Below, piece by piece: positions 7,963 to 14,614 of a stretch of DNA of 26,306 nucleotides. The notes beneath the pieces were generated by a model. It ran no database searches and was not told the DNA's origin. It saw only the letters and a program-made list of their open reading frames with translations. The translations under genes were made by a program, and so were the position numbers. Source of the stretch: a virus; IMG/VR virus record IMGVR_UViG_3300035201_000081, positions 1 to 26,306 of that record; one strand, given 5' to 3'. The stretch's first letter is position 1; each line of letters starts with the position of its first letter.

Positions 7963-10289
7963 ACGTAATCAAAAGGGATGGTGAAACCACTCCTCTCAAC
8001 CTCGATAAGATTCATAAGATGGTTGAGTTTGCCTGTGAGGGACTCGCAGGAGTCTCTGCCTCTCAGGTAGAAATGAATTCCAATTTGCAATTGTTTGATG
8101 GTATAAAAACCTCTGACATACAGGAGATCCTAATTAGATCTGCTAATGATTTGATCACGTTAGACAATCCTAACTATCAATTTGTGGCATCACGTCTGTT
8201 ACTCTTTAGTATACGTAAGCAGGTGATACCAGGTTGGGAGGAAGGGTACCCTCATCTATTAGATCACGTAGAAGAGTGCTGTGATGCTGGTGTTTATGAC
8301 CCTGGTATTCTATCTAAATATTCGACAGGAGAATGGAACCTACTCAATGGTTTCATTGACCAAGAAAGATGTATGGGATTTACCTATGCTGGATTGCGAC
8401 AAGTTGTTGACAAATACTTGGTGCAGGACAGAAGTACTGGTAAACTATACGAGACACCACAATATATGTACATAATGGTGGCAGCAACGCTGTTCCAAGA
8501 CTACCCTACAGAAACGAGATTAGATTATGTCAGACGCTACTACACAGCAATCAGTAAAGGAAAAATCAACGTCCCAACACCCGTCCTCGCAGGTGTCAGA
8601 ACACCCATTCGTCAATTTGCATCTTGTGTTCTGGTTGATGCTGATGACACCCTCGATAGTATCTTTAGCAGCGATATGGCTATTGGCAAATATGTCGCAC
8701 AGAGGGCTGGTATCGGTATTAACGCTGGCAGAATCAGAGGCATCAACAGTAAAATCAGGGGTGGAGAAGTTCAACACACAGGTGTTGTCCCCTTCCTTAA
8801 AAAATTCGAGAGCACTGTTAGATGCTGTACTCAAAACGGTATCAGAGGAGGGTCAGCCACTGTCCACTTTCCTATCTGGCATCAGGAAATCCAAGACATC
8901 CTCGTCCTCAAAAACAACAAAGGAACAGAAGACAACAGAGTCAGAAAGTTAGATTACTCTATTCAAATATCTAAACTATTTTATGAACGATTCATTGCTA
9001 ACAAAGATATTAGTTTATTCTCTCCTAACGATGTTCCTGGGCTCTATGACGCTTTTGGTACTGACAAGTTCGACGAACTCTACGAGGAATACGAACGGCA
9101 GGAGTCTATTCCGAGAGGCACTATTGCAGCGCAAGAGCTCATTCTAGATCTCCTTAAGGAGAGAGCAGAGACTGGTCGGATATACATTATGAATATCGAC
9201 CACTGTAATGAGCACTCATCATTCAAAGACAAGGTTACTATGAGTAACTTATGTCAAGAGATTACACTACCTACCACACCTCTCCAACATATAGATGGTG
9301 GTGGTGAGATAGCATTGTGTATTCTATCTGCTATTAACGTAGGTAAACTACGTAACCTAGAAGAACTAGAAGAATTATGTGACCTTGCTGTACGTGGACT
9401 GGATAGTCTTATTGATTATCAGAAGTATCCTGTTGAAGCAGCAGAGGTAAGCACTAAGAATCGTAGATCATTAGGCATAGGGTACATTGGATTAGCACAT
9501 TATCTTGCAAGAAATAATGTGAAGTATGGTGATCCTGATGCTTGGAAATTAGTACACGATCTTACCGAAGCGTTCCAGTATAATCTTATACAAGCATCTG
9601 TTAATCTTGCTAAAGAGTATGGTGCTTGTGGATACTATGACCGTACTAAATATTCAGAGGGCATCCTACCTATAGATACCTATAAGAAGGATGTCGATGA
9701 CATAGTACCTAATGAGTTAAACTATGACTGGGATAATTTACGGAATGCTATCGCCACCTACGGTCTACGGAACTCAACATTGTCCGCACAAATGCCTTCG
9801 GAGAGCAGCTCCGTTGTGTCAAACGCAACCAATGGAATCGAGCCACCTAGAGACTACTTGTCCATTAAAAAATCGAAGAAGGGACCTCTTAAGCAGGTTG
9901 TACCATCCTTCGGGACTTTAAAGAACAGTTACACATTGCTGTGGGATATGCCTGGTAACGAAGGGTATATTAATATCGTTAGTGTAATGCAGAAGTTCTT
10001 TGACCAAGCGATCAGTGGTAACTGGTCTTACAATCCAGAGAACTACCCAGACAATGAGGTACCTGTTAGTGTGTTGGCACAAGATCTCCTCACCACCTAT
10101 AAGTTAGGGTGGAAGACATCTTACTATCATAATACCTATGATGCTAAGAAAGATGTCGATGAACCATCTCATCCAATAGGATGGTATGATAACGTTGCAG
10201 ATCAGAGAGTCGCTACTGAAGAGCGTCTCAAAGAACTACTTCACGAAATTGAATCTATTGAGGAGGACTGTGATGGCTGTAAGGTCTAA
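7959..10289 (+). CDS. nrdA: Ribonucleoside-diphosphate reductase class Ia, alpha subunit
   Basis: The protein reduces ribonucleoside diphosphates to deoxyribonucleotides with NrdB. With ATG at 7959 it is 776 residues. The N-terminus holds an ATP-cone-like domain (NVIKRDG, about residues 2-90). All catalytic residues align with E. coli NrdA: Cys223 (FASCVL), Asn430, Cys432 and Glu434 (NLCQEI), Cys454 (ALCILS), radical-path Tyr722-Tyr723 (SYYHNT) and the C-terminal redox pair Cys771/Cys774 (DCDGCKV). The start at 7959 is preferred because GGAAG stands five bases upstream and it makes an ATGA overlap with the primase stop; ATG 7947 lacks a ribosome site. There is no intron or intein. nrdB follows with an overlap. 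Confidence 0.97.
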   Translation: MNVIKRDGETTPLNLDKIHKMVEFACEGLAGVSASQVEMNSNLQLFDGIKTSDIQEILIRSANDLITLDNPNYQFVASRLLLFSIRKQVIPGWEEGYPHLLDHVEECCDAGVYDPGILSKYSTGEWNLLNGFIDQERCMGFTYAGLRQVVDKYLVQDRSTGKLYETPQYMYIMVAATLFQDYPTETRLDYVRRYYTAISKGKINVPTPVLAGVRTPIRQFASCVLVDADDTLDSIFSSDMAIGKYVAQRAGIGINAGRIRGINSKIRGGEVQHTGVVPFLKKFESTVRCCTQNGIRGGSATVHFPIWHQEIQDILVLKNNKGTEDNRVRKLDYSIQISKLFYERFIANKDISLFSPNDVPGLYDAFGTDKFDELYEEYERQESIPRGTIAAQELILDLLKERAETGRIYIMNIDHCNEHSSFKDKVTMSNLCQEITLPTTPLQHIDGGGEIALCILSAINVGKLRNLEELEELCDLAVRGLDSLIDYQKYPVEAAEVSTKNRRSLGIGYIGLAHYLARNNVKYGDPDAWKLVHDLTEAFQYNLIQASVNLAKEYGACGYYDRTKYSEGILPIDTYKKDVDDIVPNELNYDWDNLRNAIATYGLRNSTLSAQMPSESSSVVSNATNGIEPPRDYLSIKKSKKGPLKQVVPSFGTLKNSYTLLWDMPGNEGYINIVSVMQKFFDQAISGNWSYNPENYPDNEVPVSVLAQDLLTTYKLGWKTSYYHNTYDAKKDVDEPSHPIGWYDNVADQRVATEERLKELLHEIESIEEDCDGCKV

Positions 10290-11433
10290 GAAGATTGATG
10301 GTGTAACAGTTTTTAATCAAAACAAAACTAATACACTAAAGCAACCAATGTTTTTTGGTAAACCTCTGGGAATCCAGAGGTATGATGGTGCTAAGTATCC
10401 TGTCTTTGACAAACTTACAACACAGCAGTTAGGTTATTTCTGGAGACCAGAAGAGGTCTCACTCCAGAAAGATCGTGCAGATTTTACGCAATTAAATGAG
10501 ACCCAGAAGCATATTTTCACTAGTAATTTAAAGTACCAGATCTTACTTGATAGTGTACAAGGTAGGGGACCTGGACTTGCTTTCATTCCATACTGTAGTT
10601 TACCTGAACTAGAGTCAGCAATGATAGCGTGGGAATTTATGGAGATGATCCATAGTAAATCTTACACATACATTATCAAGAATGTATATTCAGATCCGTC
10701 TGATGTTTTTGATACAATACTAGACGACGAAAAGATTATTGCACGTGCAGAGTCAGTTACTAAAGCATACGATGAGTTCATTAACCAAGCACATTCTTGG
10801 GACACTGGTTGTATGTGGACTGATAGTAGTAGAGGATCACCTACATCTCAATGGTGTGAGAAGGATCTAAAGCGTTCACTTTATCGAGCAATAATGAATG
10901 TTAACATCTTGGAAGGAATTCGTTTTTATGTTAGCTTTGCTTGCAGTTTTGCTTTCGGTGAACTCAAACTTATGGAGGGGTCAGCAAAGATCATCTCCCT
11001 TATTTCAAGAGATGAAAGCCAGCACCTGGTACTCACTCAACAGATAATTAAGAAGTGGCAAGAGGGTGATGACCCTACGATGCTAGAGATCATTGAGGAA
11101 GAACACGATAACGTCGTTGAAATGTTTAAGAATTGTGTCGAAGAAGAGAAGGACTGGGCTGAATATCTGTTTAAAGATGGTAGTATGATAGGGTTGAATG
11201 CAAAGTTACTCGGACAGTATGTTGAATGGATTGGTAACCGCCGTATGAAAGCGGTGGGCATCGATCCTATCTACGACATACCGTTGAGAAACAATCCCCT
11301 ACCTTGGACTGAGCATTGGTTGAACTCAAAAGGTCAACAGAATGCTCCACAAGAAACCGAAATTGAATCCTACGTAGTGGGAGCTATTAAACAAGATGTC
11401 ACAGCGAAAACCTTTTCGGGGTTCAAGCTATGA
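10273..11433 (+). CDS. nrdB: Ribonucleoside-diphosphate reductase class Ia, beta subunit
   Basis: This 386-residue subunit generates the tyrosyl radical used by NrdA. Metal ligands and the radical residue are intact and spaced as in E. coli: Asp93, Glu124, His127, Tyr131 (the radical, in IHSKSY), Glu214 (LEGIRFY), Glu248 and His251 (RDESQH). The C-terminus, FSGFKL, is the likely NrdA-binding tail. The start is ATG 10273, inside the last codons of nrdA, with a perfect AGGAGG at 10261-10266. An upstream open extension to 10186 in the same frame only shadows nrdA. The 17-base overlap suggests translational coupling of the two subunits. Confidence 0.97.
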   Translation: MAVRSKKIDGVTVFNQNKTNTLKQPMFFGKPLGIQRYDGAKYPVFDKLTTQQLGYFWRPEEVSLQKDRADFTQLNETQKHIFTSNLKYQILLDSVQGRGPGLAFIPYCSLPELESAMIAWEFMEMIHSKSYTYIIKNVYSDPSDVFDTILDDEKIIARAESVTKAYDEFINQAHSWDTGCMWTDSSRGSPTSQWCEKDLKRSLYRAIMNVNILEGIRFYVSFACSFAFGELKLMEGSAKIISLISRDESQHLVLTQQIIKKWQEGDDPTMLEIIEEEHDNVVEMFKNCVEEEKDWAEYLFKDGSMIGLNAKLLGQYVEWIGNRRMKAVGIDPIYDIPLRNNPLPWTEHWLNSKGQQNAPQETEIESYVVGAIKQDVTAKTFSGFKL

Positions 11434-11551
11434 TCCTTGGTCTATCAAAGCACATCTTAGGTTCCTTCGGGATGTTAAGAATGATCTACGGAGACGACCA
11501 AGAAAGATCAGGAAAACTAATAAGTTTAGAAACCCTGACAAGACTAAATAA
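11396..11551 (+). CDS. Small highly basic protein (51 aa) overlapping nrdB
   Basis: It starts MSQRKPFRGSS inside the 3' end of nrdB (38-base overlap, different frame) and continues with a helix containing HLRFLRDVKNDLRRRPRKIR, then KTNKFRNPDKTK. The composition (many Arg and Lys, no membrane segment) suggests nucleic-acid or ribosome binding. The protein-like reading continues after nrdB ends, which argues that it is real; the competing frame starting at ATG 11430 is less convincing. The late-type octamer ACTAAATA is embedded in its last codons. Function is unknown. Confidence 0.6.
   Translation: MSQRKPFRGSSYDPWSIKAHLRFLRDVKNDLRRRPRKIRKTNKFRNPDKTK
11543..11550 (+). promoter_or_regulatory. 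Variant late promoter ACTAAATA before the riboswitch leader
   Basis: ACTAAATA overlaps the end of the small basic gene. A transcript starting about 7-10 bases later would begin with the palindrome at 11552 and carry both RNA elements as its 5' leader. It has two mismatches to T4 TATAAATA, so support is moderate. Confidence 0.4.
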
Positions 11552-11573
11552 TTATGTAACAATCATTACATAA
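11552..11573 (+). promoter_or_regulatory. Perfect 8-bp-arm palindrome with NtcA core GTA-N8-TAC
   Basis: The arms TTATGTAA and TTACATAA are perfect inverted repeats separated by CAATCA. They contain GTA (11556-11558), eight bases, and TAC (11567-11569), the core recognised by NtcA, the cyanobacterial nitrogen regulator that responds to 2-oxoglutarate. Against a classical NtcA-activated promoter: the nearest TAN3T (11586-11591) is only 16 bases downstream, not 20-24, and lies inside the first RNA element. The palindrome could instead act as an operator at the late start site, or as a 5' hairpin in the RNA. Confidence 0.45.
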
Positions 11574-11619
11574 CGTTCATCCTGATACATTCAGGACGCA
11601 AGTAAGCCGACACGGAACG
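11574..11619 (+). ncRNA. Glutamine riboswitch-like element 1 (Downstream-peptide/glnA class)
   Basis: The fold read by eye has an outer stem CGTTC (11574-11578) with GAACG (11615-11619) and an inner hairpin TCCTGA/TCAGGA (11580-11585/11591-11596) with a five-base loop. The joining strand CGCAAGTAAGCCGACACG follows. The sequence GTTCATCC, then GGACGCAAGTA, then GGAACG matches what I recall of the glutamine riboswitch family of cyanobacteria and cyanophages. No covariance model was run. It controls the short gene at 11701. Confidence 0.72.
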
Positions 11620-11624
11620 GAATT

Positions 11625-11667
11625 CGTTCATCCTCATTAGAGGACGCAAATGCCGACTGAAGGAACG
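11625..11667 (+). ncRNA. Glutamine riboswitch-like element 2, tandem copy
   Basis: This is a second copy five bases after the first: outer stem CGTTC (11625-11629) with GAACG (11663-11667), inner hairpin TCCTC/GAGGA (11631-11635/11640-11644) with loop ATTA, and joining strand CGCAAATGCCGACTGAAG. The inner stem differs from element 1 in sequence but still pairs, which is compensatory evidence for an RNA structure. Tandem glutamine aptamers before a short peptide gene are known in this family. Its TCCT strand could also pair with the downstream AGGAG. Confidence 0.72.
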
Positions 11668-11700
11668 GTCTAATCAACCTAATCCTACAGGAGAAAGCCA

Positions 11701-11835
11701 ATGGCAAAAGTAACATACCGAGGTGTCAAGTACGACACCAATGACAAGAGATCTTGTCAGAAAATCAAAGCTGATCTTACTTACAGAGGAATCAACCACT
11801 CAGAGAAAGAAAAATACTTAACTGTATGTGCTTAA
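11701..11835 (+). CDS. DUF4278-like small peptide (44 aa) downstream of the riboswitch
   Basis: The peptide starts MAKVTYRGVKYD and carries a second LTYRGI at about residues 26-31. The (V/L)TYRG pattern is typical of the DUF4278 family of short cyanobacterial and cyanophage proteins. It has Cys19 and Cys43 and no membrane segment. AGGAG at 11689-11693 is well placed. The two glutamine riboswitch-like elements precede it and a strong terminator follows, so it is a one-gene unit. From memory, PirA of Synechocystis, which interacts with PII and affects arginine/ornithine metabolism, is a small protein of this kind; a role in host nitrogen control is inferred, not shown. Confidence 0.75.
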   Translation: MAKVTYRGVKYDTNDKRSCQKIKADLTYRGINHSEKEKYLTVCA

Positions 11836-11854
11836 AATCGAATGAACGATTGAC

Positions 11855-11883
11855 AATACCCCCGAAAGGGGGTATTTTATTAT
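11855..11883 (+). terminator. Rho-independent terminator after the DUF4278-like gene
   Basis: A nine-base-pair stem AATACCCCC/GGGGGTATT closes a GAAA tetraloop (11864-11867) and is followed by TTATTAT. A TTGACA at 11850-11855, 17 bases before TATTTT, overlaps it and could be a weak sigma70 promoter for talC. The terminator itself is very strong. Confidence 0.88.
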
Positions 11884-11890
11884 CTAAATA
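11883..11890 (+). promoter_or_regulatory. Variant late promoter TCTAAATA before talC
   Basis: TCTAAATA lies directly after the terminator and 25 bases before the talC ATG, so talC needs its own start of transcription here. One base of the T4 octamer is changed (A to C at position 2). Confidence 0.45.
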
Positions 11891-11915
11891 GCCTCACGTA
11901 TCTCGGAGTAATCAA

Positions 11916-12581
11916 ATGAAACTTTTCTTAGATTGTTCTGATCCTGATCTGATCAAATCTGCTTACGATACTGGTCTAGTGGATGGTGTTACAACTAACC
12001 CCACATTAATGTTAAAGACAGGACAGAATCCCGTAGACGTAATATATAAAATCTCTGAAATCTTTTCTTGGACATCATCAGTATCTGCTGAGGTAGTAGG
12101 TGAAACATCTGAGGAAATGTTGGATGCTGCTGTAGAGTACTACAATCTAGCACCTAATGTTACAATTAAAATACCTTGTACCATCCAAGGACTCCTTGCT
12201 TGTCAAGAATTATCCAGGATGGATATCAAAACTAATGTTACACTAGTCTTTAGTCCAGCACAAGCAATTCTTGCTGCCAAAGCTGGTGCTACATTCATCT
12301 CTCCTTTCATAGGAAGATTGTATGATCAGTACACAGATGGTATAGGACTGATTAAAGAAATTAAACAAATTTATTCTATGCACAATGTTGAAACTCAAAT
12401 TCTCGCTGCTTCCATTCGATGTCCCATTGATGTCCCTCGTGCTTTTACAGCAGGTGCTGACGTATGTACTGTACCTATTGATATATTCTTCAAACTCTAC
12501 AGCCACATCTTAACTGACAAAGGATTGGAAATGTTCAACAGAGATTGGGCAGACTTACAGGATCAACTTTATGCAGAATAA
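11916..12581 (+). CDS. talC: Transaldolase (TalC/fructose-6-phosphate aldolase family)
   Basis: The 221-residue enzyme is of the short transaldolase type. The N-terminal MKLFLDCSDP strand holds Asp6, followed by GVTTNPTLM (24-32), the Schiff-base Lys85 in NVTIKIPCT (81-89), TNVTLVFSPAQA (about 106-117), ISPFIGR and the C-terminal GADVCTVP. Lys85 sits exactly where it does in bacterial TalC/FSA proteins. In cyanophages this enzyme is known to shift carbon from the Calvin cycle to the pentose phosphate pathway, yielding NADPH and ribose phosphate for dNTP synthesis, which fits nrdA and nrdB close upstream. Length is normal. The gene is preceded by a terminator and an octamer, so it is transcribed separately. 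Confidence 0.95.
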   Translation: MKLFLDCSDPDLIKSAYDTGLVDGVTTNPTLMLKTGQNPVDVIYKISEIFSWTSSVSAEVVGETSEEMLDAAVEYYNLAPNVTIKIPCTIQGLLACQELSRMDIKTNVTLVFSPAQAILAAKAGATFISPFIGRLYDQYTDGIGLIKEIKQIYSMHNVETQILAASIRCPIDVPRAFTAGADVCTVPIDIFFKLYSHILTDKGLEMFNRDWADLQDQLYAE

Positions 12582-12723
12582 TAGTGAACCCAGGCTTAAG
12601 GTACTACTCCGTAAGCTTGATGACATAGTATACGAAATTAAATCCGAGGTGTATTCAGACCCTTCTAAATATTTGAAAGGTCCTAACATACAGATTGGTG
12701 ATGACAACGACGGAGAGTATTGA
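12571..12723 (+). CDS. Small hypothetical protein (50 aa) overlapping talC
   Basis: ATG lies in the last codons of talC. The product reads MQNNSEPRLKVLLRKLDDIV, then YEIKSEVYSDPSKYLKGP and an acidic tail. An amphipathic helix at about 8-28 is likely, and no domain is recognised. The frame continues cleanly for 140 bases beyond talC and its stop overlaps the nuclease-like gene, giving the usual head-to-tail packing. Confidence 0.6.
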   Translation: MQNNSEPRLKVLLRKLDDIVYEIKSEVYSDPSKYLKGPNIQIGDDNDGEY

Positions 12724-13159
12724 TTATGACAATCCCTGGTACTACAAAGGTACAGCTTTTACTTCTAACGATATTGGCGACCAGTTCGGTTTCGTCTACT
12801 GCATTACTAATATCGAATCGGGTAAACAGTACATCGGTAGAAAATATTTCTACCAGAAACGAAAGCCTCGAACTGGAGGTCGGAGGGTTACGTCTGAGAG
12901 TAACTGGAAAGCATACTACGGATCTTGCCCTGAGCTTAAAGAAGATATTAGATCGATTGGACGCAGTGGTTTCAGTAGAACCATCCTTTCGTTACATCCA
13001 ACCGTGGGAAAGACAAATTATGAAGAAACGAGACAGCTCTTCATCAATAATGTCCTCACCGAGTCACAGGATGGCAGACCCAGATACTATAACTCCAATA
13101 TTTTAGGACGGTACTATCGAAAAGACTACTTCCCAACACAATTACAAGAATCCAAGTAA
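12701..13159 (+). CDS. GIY-YIG-like endonuclease
   Basis: The 152-residue protein contains GFVYCITN (30-37) followed by GKQYIGRKYF (41-50), the two halves of a GIY-YIG nuclease motif. Further candidates are a basic region KRKPRTGGRR (53-62), Glu109 or Glu110 as metal ligand (NYEETRQLF), and a terminal NSNILGRYYRK. GIY-YIG enzymes in T4-like phages are often free-standing homing endonucleases, but here the gene sits in a tight array and may instead be a fixed phage nuclease. ATG 12701 is chosen over in-frame TTG 12695 and GTG 12698. Confidence 0.72.
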   Translation: MTTTESIDYDNPWYYKGTAFTSNDIGDQFGFVYCITNIESGKQYIGRKYFYQKRKPRTGGRRVTSESNWKAYYGSCPELKEDIRSIGRSGFSRTILSLHPTVGKTNYEETRQLFINNVLTESQDGRPRYYNSNILGRYYRKDYFPTQLQESK

Positions 13160-13178
13160 GGCACAAGACCTAGGACAC

Positions 13179-13382
13179 TTGGAGGCATCTGCTGGTGGTG
13201 AAGTAGATCATCAAGGATGGCCAAAGAAACCAGGCATATCAGATCGTGAATGTATTTACAAGTGTCTTGATAATTGTCAAGCACTTGCAGGACTTGATAG
13301 GAAACAAGTAGCACGATTGATGAAAGAGTTTCAAGTAGAGAAAACTTTAGAGGAAATCCAGTCAGAATATCCTCCGTTGTAA
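13179..13382 (+). CDS. Small Cys-containing protein (67 aa), non-AUG start
   Basis: From the TTG at 13179 the product has 67 residues, including GEVDHQGWPKKPG, CIYKCLDNCQ (Cys25, Cys29, Cys33) and a C-terminal helix LMKEFQVEKTLEEIQ. The Cys spacing C-x3-C-x3-C could be structural; no family is recognised. No ATG is available. The frame stays open upstream to 13107 and reads plausibly (NPSKAQDLGH), so the true start could be further upstream at a rare codon such as ATC 13116, which follows AGGACGG. AGGA before the TTG (13172-13175) supports the call given here. Confidence 0.55.
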   Translation: MEASAGGEVDHQGWPKKPGISDRECIYKCLDNCQALAGLDRKQVARLMKEFQVEKTLEEIQSEYPPL

Positions 13383-13383
13383 G

Positions 13384-13397
13384 GTACTATATAATAC
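13384..13397 (+). promoter_or_regulatory. Possible promoter: TATAAT inside GTA-N8-TAC
   Basis: TATAAT at 13390-13395 lies 20 bases before the next ATG, inside a GTA-N8-TAC match (13384-13397). There is no good -35 at 17 bases. GTA-N8-TAC is expected several times by chance in 26 kb, so the NtcA reading is weak; the -10 is the better part. Confidence 0.3.
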
Positions 13398-13414
13398 AGA
13401 ACTCAAAGGTTATT

Positions 13415-13756
13415 ATGTCAGTATCACAAGTGTATGTGGATCAGCTGAAGGATTCAGTGAACGCAGTTCGACAAGCATTCAAGACAGCATTAGATGAAGA
13501 CGTTGATGATAATATTACTTCCGAATTATGGAGACACTATCTAGGATTGAAATCAATAACTGCCAGCGCAGAGAAAGAGATTGATCCCCTTAAAGGTGGT
13601 CTACATATAGACTGTAGTGATGTAGCATTTGGTAACACTCACGTGAGGGGTGGATTAGGTGATGATATAATATCATTTAACACTGACACTCCAGCGGCTG
13701 CAGGAATGGTAGACTTCACGATGCCTACTGGGGATGATCATATTACCTTAGGATAA
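13415..13756 (+). CDS. Hypothetical acidic protein (113 aa)
   Basis: It starts MSVSQVYVDQLKDSVNAVRQ with a helical N-terminal half (about 1-60) and an acidic, Gly/Asp-rich C-terminal half with HVRGGLGDDIISFNTDTP and MPTGDDHITLG. The C-terminal pattern resembles a short beta structure. It is not recognised. It is the last gene before the palindrome that precedes petF and has a possible -10 of its own upstream. Confidence 0.6.
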   Translation: MSVSQVYVDQLKDSVNAVRQAFKTALDEDVDDNITSELWRHYLGLKSITASAEKEIDPLKGGLHIDCSDVAFGNTHVRGGLGDDIISFNTDTPAAAGMVDFTMPTGDDHITLG

Positions 13757-13773
13757 TGAGAGTCATTCTCATT
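13755..13773 (+). promoter_or_regulatory. Near-consensus Fur (iron) box upstream of petF
   Basis: AATGAGAGTCATTCTCATT is a 9-1-9 inverted repeat with one mismatch. It differs by one base from the classical 7-1-7 Fur box TGAGAAT-N-ATTCTCA. It starts on the last bases of the preceding stop codon and ends 45 bases before the ferredoxin ATG. The iron-sulfur product downstream makes iron regulation meaningful. It could alternatively be a weak hairpin terminator, since T-rich sequence follows about nine bases later. Confidence 0.55.
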
Positions 13774-13791
13774 AACTAGGTACTTTTTCTC

Positions 13792-13799
13792 AATAAATA
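13792..13799 (+). promoter_or_regulatory. Late promoter octamer AATAAATA before petF
   Basis: AATAAATA lies 19 bases before the ferredoxin ATG, in an otherwise AT-rich gap. It matches NATAAATA. The Fur-like box lies 18 bases further upstream, where a bound repressor could cover the upstream part of the promoter. Confidence 0.5.
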
Positions 13800-13818
13800 T
13801 TATGGTTGCTTATTTTTT

Positions 13819-14109
13819 ATGACCTATTCAGTTACGTTGATTGATACAGCAGGTGAATCTACCACCTTTGACTGTGCTAAGGATGAATTCATACTAGACA
13901 AGGCAGAAGAGGTTGGGGTTGATGCTCCTTACTCCTGTCGTGCTGGTGCGTGTTCCACTTGTGCAGGTAAGATTGTATCAGGTACAGTAGACCAAGAGGA
14001 ACAGTCTTTCCTTGACGATGATCAGATGGAAAGTGGATTTGTGTTAACTTGTGTAGCATATCCTACATCAGATGTTACAATACAATTGGGTGAAGAAGAG
14101 AACCTTTAA
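13819..14109 (+). CDS. petF: Plant-type [2Fe-2S] ferredoxin
   Basis: The 96-residue protein has the complete ligand set of photosynthetic ferredoxins: Cys40, Cys45 and Cys48 ([13 protein letters not shown]) and Cys78 (LTCVAYP). The length and acidic surface are typical of PetF. Ferredoxin accepts electrons from photosystem I and passes them to NADP reductase and to biosynthetic enzymes such as bilin reductases, glutamate synthase and nitrite reductase. In cyanophages it is an auxiliary metabolic gene. It carries its own late-type octamer and a Fur-like box upstream. Its 3' end overlaps the next small gene. Confidence 0.96.
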   Translation: MTYSVTLIDTAGESTTFDCAKDEFILDKAEEVGVDAPYSCRAGACSTCAGKIVSGTVDQEEQSFLDDDQMESGFVLTCVAYPTSDVTIQLGEEENL

Positions 14110-14263
14110 ACTTCAGCTCGAGACAGGAGAAGGATGGAGAACCCTCAACAGGTACCGTAATCTTTCTCCTGTTAAAGCTGAATTTTATGTAGAGTTATCT
14201 AGACTCTCTAAGGATCTTGTATCTAATCCCGTACCTATAAGAGCAGTTGAAAATGACTTCTAG
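14072..14263 (+). CDS. Small basic hypothetical protein (63 aa) overlapping petF
   Basis: The product includes [20 protein letters not shown] followed by [20 protein letters not shown], a beta strand pair and a helix. The start is uncertain: ATG 14072 lies 38 bases inside petF, while GTG 14090 would give a product starting at [11 protein letters not shown] and may be the real one. No clear ribosome site stands before either. Function is unknown. The end overlaps the next gene. Confidence 0.55.
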   Translation: MLQYNWVKKRTFKLQLETGEGWRTLNRYRNLSPVKAEFYVELSRLSKDLVSNPVPIRAVENDF

Positions 14264-14468
14264 TTGGAAAGCCGATTGGGGCAATGACTCTATGAAATTG
14301 AGGCAGGAAACTCTTAAGATTTTAATGAAGAAGTTTCCTAAATATAACAAGAAGGTCTATGAATGTGCCGACGAGTGGTGCAAGAAACAAGTCACAACAA
14401 ATGGCTTGGTTGGATACTTCGAAGCATATTATCTGCCAAAAATCACAGACGCTCCTTGCGACATATGA
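14253..14468 (+). CDS. Small hypothetical protein (71 aa)
   Basis: It starts at ATG 14253 ([20 protein letters not shown]) and is helical, with KILMKKFPKYNKKVYECADE and a Trp-Cys pair (EWCKKQ), then GYFEAYYLPK. It is not recognised and has no membrane segment. It overlaps the gene before by 11 bases and the gene after by four bases (ATGA). Confidence 0.6.
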   Translation: MTSSWKADWGNDSMKLRQETLKILMKKFPKYNKKVYECADEWCKKQVTTNGLVGYFEAYYLPKITDAPCDI

Positions 14469-14614
14469 ACTATCCAAAAAAAGTTTTTGATAAAGTAGTT
14501 ACTTGGGACAGAAACCTAGCGAAAAAGTTCCAAGATAAGTTTAGTCTTACAGACTACCAGATGCTTTGTCTTTCATTCGCTAAAGGAATTATTATCGGAG
14601 CTATTTTCTTATGA
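14465..14614 (+). CDS. Small protein with C-terminal membrane segment (49 aa)
   Basis: It starts at ATG 14465 (MNYPKKVFDKVVTWDRNLAK). The last 16 residues, CLSFAKGIIIGAIFL and neighbours, are hydrophobic and could anchor it in the membrane. It is not recognised. ATGA overlaps at both ends tie it into the same operon. The longer open frame beginning at 14363 mostly shadows the preceding gene. Confidence 0.55.
   Translation: MNYPKKVFDKVVTWDRNLAKKFQDKFSLTDYQMLCLSFAKGIIIGAIFL

Noticed and set aside
10186-10272. Longer nrdB open frame from 10186
   Set aside because: The extra residues only mirror nrdA in another frame; AGGAGG and the family N-terminus point to ATG 10273.
11430-11573. ORF of 47 codons starting on the nrdB stop
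   Set aside because: Competes with the frame starting at 11396, which gives a more protein-like basic product; this one also runs into the palindrome before the riboswitch elements.
12701-13159. Mobile homing endonuclease with insertion scars
   Set aside because: A GIY-YIG-like motif is present but the gene is tightly packed with neighbours and no split gene, repeat or intron is seen around it.
13384-13397. Confident NtcA site before the gene at 13415
   Set aside because: GTA-N8-TAC occurs by chance about once per 4 kb, and this one has no extended symmetry; kept only as a weak promoter candidate.
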